Shown here: in pieces, positions 49,007 through 52,664 of the stretch
How positions within the stretch are numbered: the first letter of the stretch is position 1
Layout of the letters: each line of letters opens with the position of its first letter
Origin: Anaerolineales bacterium
GTDB lineage: Bacteria; Chloroflexota; Anaerolineae; Anaerolineales; UBA11858
NCBI GenBank assembly: GCA_028278545.1
Contig: JANQED010000042.1
Span: forward strand, 1-52,664
DNA length: 52,664 nt
Direction of reading: 5' to 3'
Position numbers and translations under genes: made by a program
Notes under the pieces: model-generated
What the model was told of the DNA's origin: nothing
Seen by the model: the letters and a program-made list of their open reading frames with translations, nothing else
Databases searched by the model: none

Positions 49007-51925
49007 ATGAGCCGTAATACAATACTATTATTTGTGATAGGAGCCATTACCGTAATTGTGGCGGGGGCCAGTTGGTATATTTATCCGGAGTGGCGGAATG
49101 ATCCAGCAGGCGTAATTGGTGTTGGAGCTGCGGGATTAGGGGGAGTTTTAGCGACTATAAAAGGTGTTGCGGACGTTCTAAAATCCTTCAAAGAGCTAAA
49201 CAAAAGGGAAAAGACTTGGGAAGAAGCACCGTTGAAAAGAACCAGTCCCGAGATCATTCGAGGCGACATGGGGCGAGGGGGGCAGGTGAGCTTTATAAAC
49301 CGGGGGGCGACGGACGAAAATCTCTTGTGGCGACATCCCAAGGTGATTATTACCGGGCAGATGAAGGTTGGAAAGACGCGTGAGGCGGCGGAGATCATCC
49401 AGAGGGCCATCGATGATGATCTGGTGGCACCAGATCAGGTATTCGAACCCAGCCAGACCCTGCGAGCTTTAGATTCGTCTCAGCTTGTAGATGCACTACG
49501 ATGGGAACTGGATCGCGGGAAAAAGATTCTGCTTTTTATTGATGAGCTACCAAAAGAGATTGTAGCGGGTGAAGAAGAGAAGTGGGACGCTTTACTTAAG
49601 GCACTAAAGCGCTGTCCAGATTTTTTTGTAGTGGCGACCGGGAGAAGCGATCAACTGACCCCAAAGCAAAATGCGTGGTTAGAAAAACAGGATTTTCGTA
49701 CTATCGAGCTGAGAGGGTTGGAAGAGGATGATTTGGATAAGCTGGTACTTGCCGCGGGGGGAGTTTTCGAGCTACTGCTGAGTGAAGAAGCACGGAAGGC
49801 ATTTGTAGACACAAGCGATGGCAGACCGGAAACAACCCTGATAGGAATGCGACGATTGGCTGGTCGAGGGAAGCGGAAGGTGGATGCAGACACGGCTAAA
49901 GAGGTTGCAGAAGACAGCCTGGAAATATCCTGGACAAAGACCTTGAGATACCTGGAAACCGAATATACTGGGGTGAAGTACTGGTTAAATGCTATAGGGA
50001 CCTTTTACTCGGCAAATGTCGATCCTGGCAAGACACTGGTGTGGAAGTATGCAAGCGCCCTTTGGAAAAAAGATGAGCGGTTTCGAATCGGACGGGACAA
50101 GCTGCTGAAAGCCGCCCTGGAGAAATTGGAGGATTACGACATTAGAGAGAGAGGGTTGGTTTTGCGGTATCCAGAGGTGATTGCGGAGGGGCGTATTGAC
50201 CCCCAATTGGCGAAAAGGGAGCTCAAGGATTTTTTGGTTCGCTACCGCCAAATATGGCAAGGACCAGTGCTGAAAAATTTCAATGAAGATCGTGATTCAC
50301 AAGCATGGGCGCTGTTTGGCCTGGCAAGGGGAGCCGAGGGAGAGAAGAAATACGCTGAGGCAGTACGGCTATACAGCGCAGCGATCATGAGGACGCCTTT
50401 TTACGGGTTTTACAACAACCGGGGCATCATTTTGGGCGACCTAGGGCTAAACGAGCAGGCCATCCAGGACTTTGACAAGGCTATTGAACTGAACCCGGAA
50501 TATCCTGATCACTACTACAATCGAGGATCGGCCTTTGATGAACAAGGGGAGTATGAGAAGGCCATCCAGGACTACGACAGGGCCATCGAACTGAAACCAG
50601 AAGACGCAAAAGCCTACGCCAATCGAGGTGTTTCCTACTACAACCAAGGGGAGTATGAGAAGGCCATCCAGGACTTTGACATGGCCATTGCACTGAACCA
50701 GGAATACGCTATAGCCTACGCTAACCGAGGCAATATTTTCTATCTTCAAGGGGAGTATGAACAGGCCATCCAGGACTTTGACAGGGCCATCGAACTGAAC
50801 CCGGAAGACGCTGACCCCTACTCCAGCCGGGGCGCGACTTACCGCAATCAAGGGGAGTATGAGAAGGCCATCCAGGATTATGACAAGGCCATTGAACTGA
50901 ACCCGGATGACGCAACAATCTACTACAACCGGGGCAATATTTTCTATCTTCAAGGAGAGCATGAGAAGGCCATCCAGGACTTTGACATGGCCATCGAACT
51001 GAACCCGGAAGACGCAGAAGCCTACTCCAGCCGGGCCGCGACTTACCGCAAACAAGGAGAGTATGAGAAGGCCATCCAGGATTATGACAAGACTATTGAA
51101 TTGAACCCAGAAGACGCGATGGCCTACGCCAACCGGGGCTTGGCCTACCACAAACTAGAGAAGTATGAGAGGGCGATGCAGGACTATGACAAGGCCATTG
51201 AACTGAACCCGGAAAACGCGATCGCCTACGCCAATCGGGGCTGGGTCTACGATGAACAAGGAGAGTATGACAAGGCCATCCAAGATTATGACATGGCCAT
51301 TGAACTGAACCCGGATGACGCGATCTCCTACTCCAACCGGGGCAGTGCCTACTACAACCAAGGTGAGTATGAGAAGGCCATCCAGGACTTTGACATGGCC
51401 ATTGCACTCAACCCAGAATATGCTAGCGCCTACTACAACCGGGGCTGGACCTATTATGAACAAGGGGAGTATGAGAAGGCCATCCAGGACTATGACAGTG
51501 CCATCGAACTGAACCCAGAAGACGCAAAAGCCTACGCCAACCGGGGCGTTACCTACCGCAACCAAGGGGAGTATGAGAAGGCCATCCAAGACTTTGACAT
51601 GGCCATCGAACTGAACCCGGAAGACGCAACAACCTACTACAGCCGGGGCATTACCTACCACAACCAAGGGAAGTATGAGCAGGCCATCCAGGACTTTGAC
51701 AAGGCCATCGAACTGAACCCGGAATACGCTACCGCCTACTACAATAAAGCTTGCTGCTACGGGCTGCAGGGAGAAGTCAGGCAGGCGGTGGTATGGCTGA
51801 GAACAGCTTTGACGATGGAGTTAGAGCATTATTGTAGATTAACTAAGGAAGATAGTGATTTCGATGGGGTCAGGGGGGAGGAGGAGTTTGTCGAGTTGAT
51901 GGAGGAGTTTTGTGTTAGGGGGTAA
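49007..51925 (+). CDS. Membrane-anchored STAND-like NTPase with about 15 TPR units
   Basis: A 972-residue protein. One or two membrane helices at 5-25 and about 35-50 anchor it. A P-loop NTPase follows, with Walker A GQMKVGKT (117-124) and Walker B ILLFIDE (174-180), then an arm-like winged region. From about 428 to 924 there are about 15 TPR units of 34 residues; most read YANRGxxYxxQGEYEKAIQD and are almost identical at DNA level. STAND-TPR proteins are sensors that oligomerise on ligand binding. No effector domain is seen; the membrane segment may serve. GGCAGGG is the ribosome site. Confidence 0.78.
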   Translation: MSRNTILLFVIGAITVIVAGASWYIYPEWRNDPAGVIGVGAAGLGGVLATIKGVADVLKSFKELNKREKTWEEAPLKRTSPEIIRGDMGRGGQVSFINRGATDENLLWRHPKVIITGQMKVGKTREAAEIIQRAIDDDLVAPDQVFEPSQTLRALDSSQLVDALRWELDRGKKILLFIDELPKEIVAGEEEKWDALLKALKRCPDFFVVATGRSDQLTPKQNAWLEKQDFRTIELRGLEEDDLDKLVLAAGGVFELLLSEEARKAFVDTSDGRPETTLIGMRRLAGRGKRKVDADTAKEVAEDSLEISWTKTLRYLETEYTGVKYWLNAIGTFYSANVDPGKTLVWKYASALWKKDERFRIGRDKLLKAALEKLEDYDIRERGLVLRYPEVIAEGRIDPQLAKRELKDFLVRYRQIWQGPVLKNFNEDRDSQAWALFGLARGAEGEKKYAEAVRLYSAAIMRTPFYGFYNNRGIILGDLGLNEQAIQDFDKAIELNPEYPDHYYNRGSAFDEQGEYEKAIQDYDRAIELKPEDAKAYANRGVSYYNQGEYEKAIQDFDMAIALNQEYAIAYANRGNIFYLQGEYEQAIQDFDRAIELNPEDADPYSSRGATYRNQGEYEKAIQDYDKAIELNPDDATIYYNRGNIFYLQGEHEKAIQDFDMAIELNPEDAEAYSSRAATYRKQGEYEKAIQDYDKTIELNPEDAMAYANRGLAYHKLEKYERAMQDYDKAIELNPENAIAYANRGWVYDEQGEYDKAIQDYDMAIELNPDDAISYSNRGSAYYNQGEYEKAIQDFDMAIALNPEYASAYYNRGWTYYEQGEYEKAIQDYDSAIELNPEDAKAYANRGVTYRNQGEYEKAIQDFDMAIELNPEDATTYYSRGITYHNQGKYEQAIQDFDKAIELNPEYATAYYNKACCYGLQGEVRQAVVWLRTALTMELEHYCRLTKEDSDFDGVRGEEEFVELMEEFCVRG
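50420..51780 (+). repeat. 102-bp tandem repeats encoding TPR units
   Basis: Thirteen or more direct repeats of 102 bp with strongly conserved blocks such as AAGGCCATCCAGGACT. They produce spurious long open frames on the minus strand. Their sameness suggests recent amplification or gene conversion. Confidence 0.85.
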
Positions 51926-52035
51926 GCCCCCCGACGTCGGGAGACATCGGACTCCTTACGCGATTGGCGGGGTTACTCCATCTTGGTCCCTTCGACTGCG
52001 CTGCGCTCCGCTCAGGGAGGGGGTTATGCTTGTCT
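51926..52035. repeat. Dispersed repeat R1 before the rRNA terminator
   Basis: After a short CGACGTCG palindrome, CCCTTCGACTGCGCTGCGCT and the CAGGGAGG arm. No gene lies between the TPR gene and the 5S rRNA. Confidence 0.7.
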
Positions 52036-52103
52036 TTTGATCCGAAATTAGGGGCAAACAGCAGCGCAGCGGAGTAAGCACGAACAGAATCCCGACTTTA
52101 AAA

Positions 52104-52128
52104 ACAAAAACCCGCTCAAGGCGGGTTT
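52104..52128 (-). terminator. rRNA operon terminator
   Basis: On the minus strand, AACCCGC pairs with GCGGGTT around CTTGA and is followed by a T-rich run. It lies just after the 5S rRNA and could also stop + transcription from the TPR gene. Confidence 0.8.
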
Positions 52129-52133
52129 TACAT

Positions 52134-52262
<129 letters not shown>

Positions 52263-52354
52263 AAAAAGACTTCATTCACGCATGTTGTGAACGCTACCAG
52301 CGAATATTGTTGAGAAGAAGACGAGTTTCGAAAAGTTCTGAGTTCTCCGCATCA

Positions 52355-52664
<310 letters not shown>

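Noticed and set aside
50447..51667. Several long minus-strand frames with apparent repeats in the TPR gene
   Set aside because: They are the complement of the 102-bp TPR repeats, which keep the antisense frame open; no start signals support them.
50420..51780. Regularly spaced direct repeats resembling a CRISPR array
   Set aside because: The repeat period is 102 bp with no unique spacers, and the translation gives TPR units in one continuous frame.

Overview
The window looks like a piece of a chromosome from an uncultured-type Chloroflexota bacterium, perhaps Anaerolineae-like. This rests on three things: a GC-rich background, lipoproteins with long Thr/Pro linkers, and intergenic spaces filled with a few dispersed inverted-repeat families. 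The taxonomic call is an inference; the partial 23S rRNA at the right edge could settle it. Several genes are much more AT-rich than their surroundings and look recently acquired.

Layout. (1) 1-1.74 kb: a DnaC-type helicase loader and two small Cys-containing proteins, a phage- or plasmid-like replication remnant. (2) 1.8-17.4 kb: an accessory island. It holds a PIN-like protein, a Zn-phospholipase-like protein, three higBA/relE-type toxin-antitoxin pairs, an orphan HigA and an orphan Phd antitoxin. It also holds a methyltransferase-GNAT pair, an AT-rich membrane glycosyltransferase, an erythromycin-esterase-like lipoprotein, an FAD oxidoreductase and an EamA exporter. A duplicated methyltransferase-like gene, a duplicated 45-residue gene unit and a HEPN-WD40 fusion complete it. 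(3) 17.6-41.2 kb: the structural half of a siphovirus-like prophage on the + strand: holin-like proteins, small and large terminase, portal, neck proteins, a protease-capsid fusion, connectors, two paralogous tail-tube proteins, frameshifting tail chaperones, tape measure, baseplate and LamG/DNRLRE tail-fibre proteins. A PIN/UPF0175 toxin-antitoxin module sits on the opposite strand between the portal and capsid blocks, bracketed by direct repeats. (4) 41.2-46.9 kb: a leftward operon with RecT, many small proteins, an M23 endolysin-like peptidase and a membrane glycosyltransferase, controlled from a divergent region next to an XRE repressor at 47.1 kb. (5) 47.4-51.9 kb: small membrane and lipoproteins and a membrane-anchored STAND-like NTPase with about 15 TPR units. 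(6) 52.1-52.66 kb: 5S and the 3' end of 23S rRNA on the minus strand.

Working together. The phage has a packaging-capsid-tail late region, a recombination/lysis operon and a repressor. No integrase, portal-adjacent repressor or att site is visible, so it is either incomplete, recombinase-less or continues outside the window. Both main structural blocks are preceded by a consensus promoter followed within about 100-200 nt by intrinsic terminators and hairpins. That architecture suggests stand-alone small RNAs or antitermination control of late genes. The most notable local observations are these leader modules, a canonical -1 slippery heptamer in the tail chaperones, a gene broken by one base in a G7 tract, the protease-capsid fusion with an internal ribosome site, leaderless-type promoters for HigB toxins, and the HEPN-WD40 fusion.
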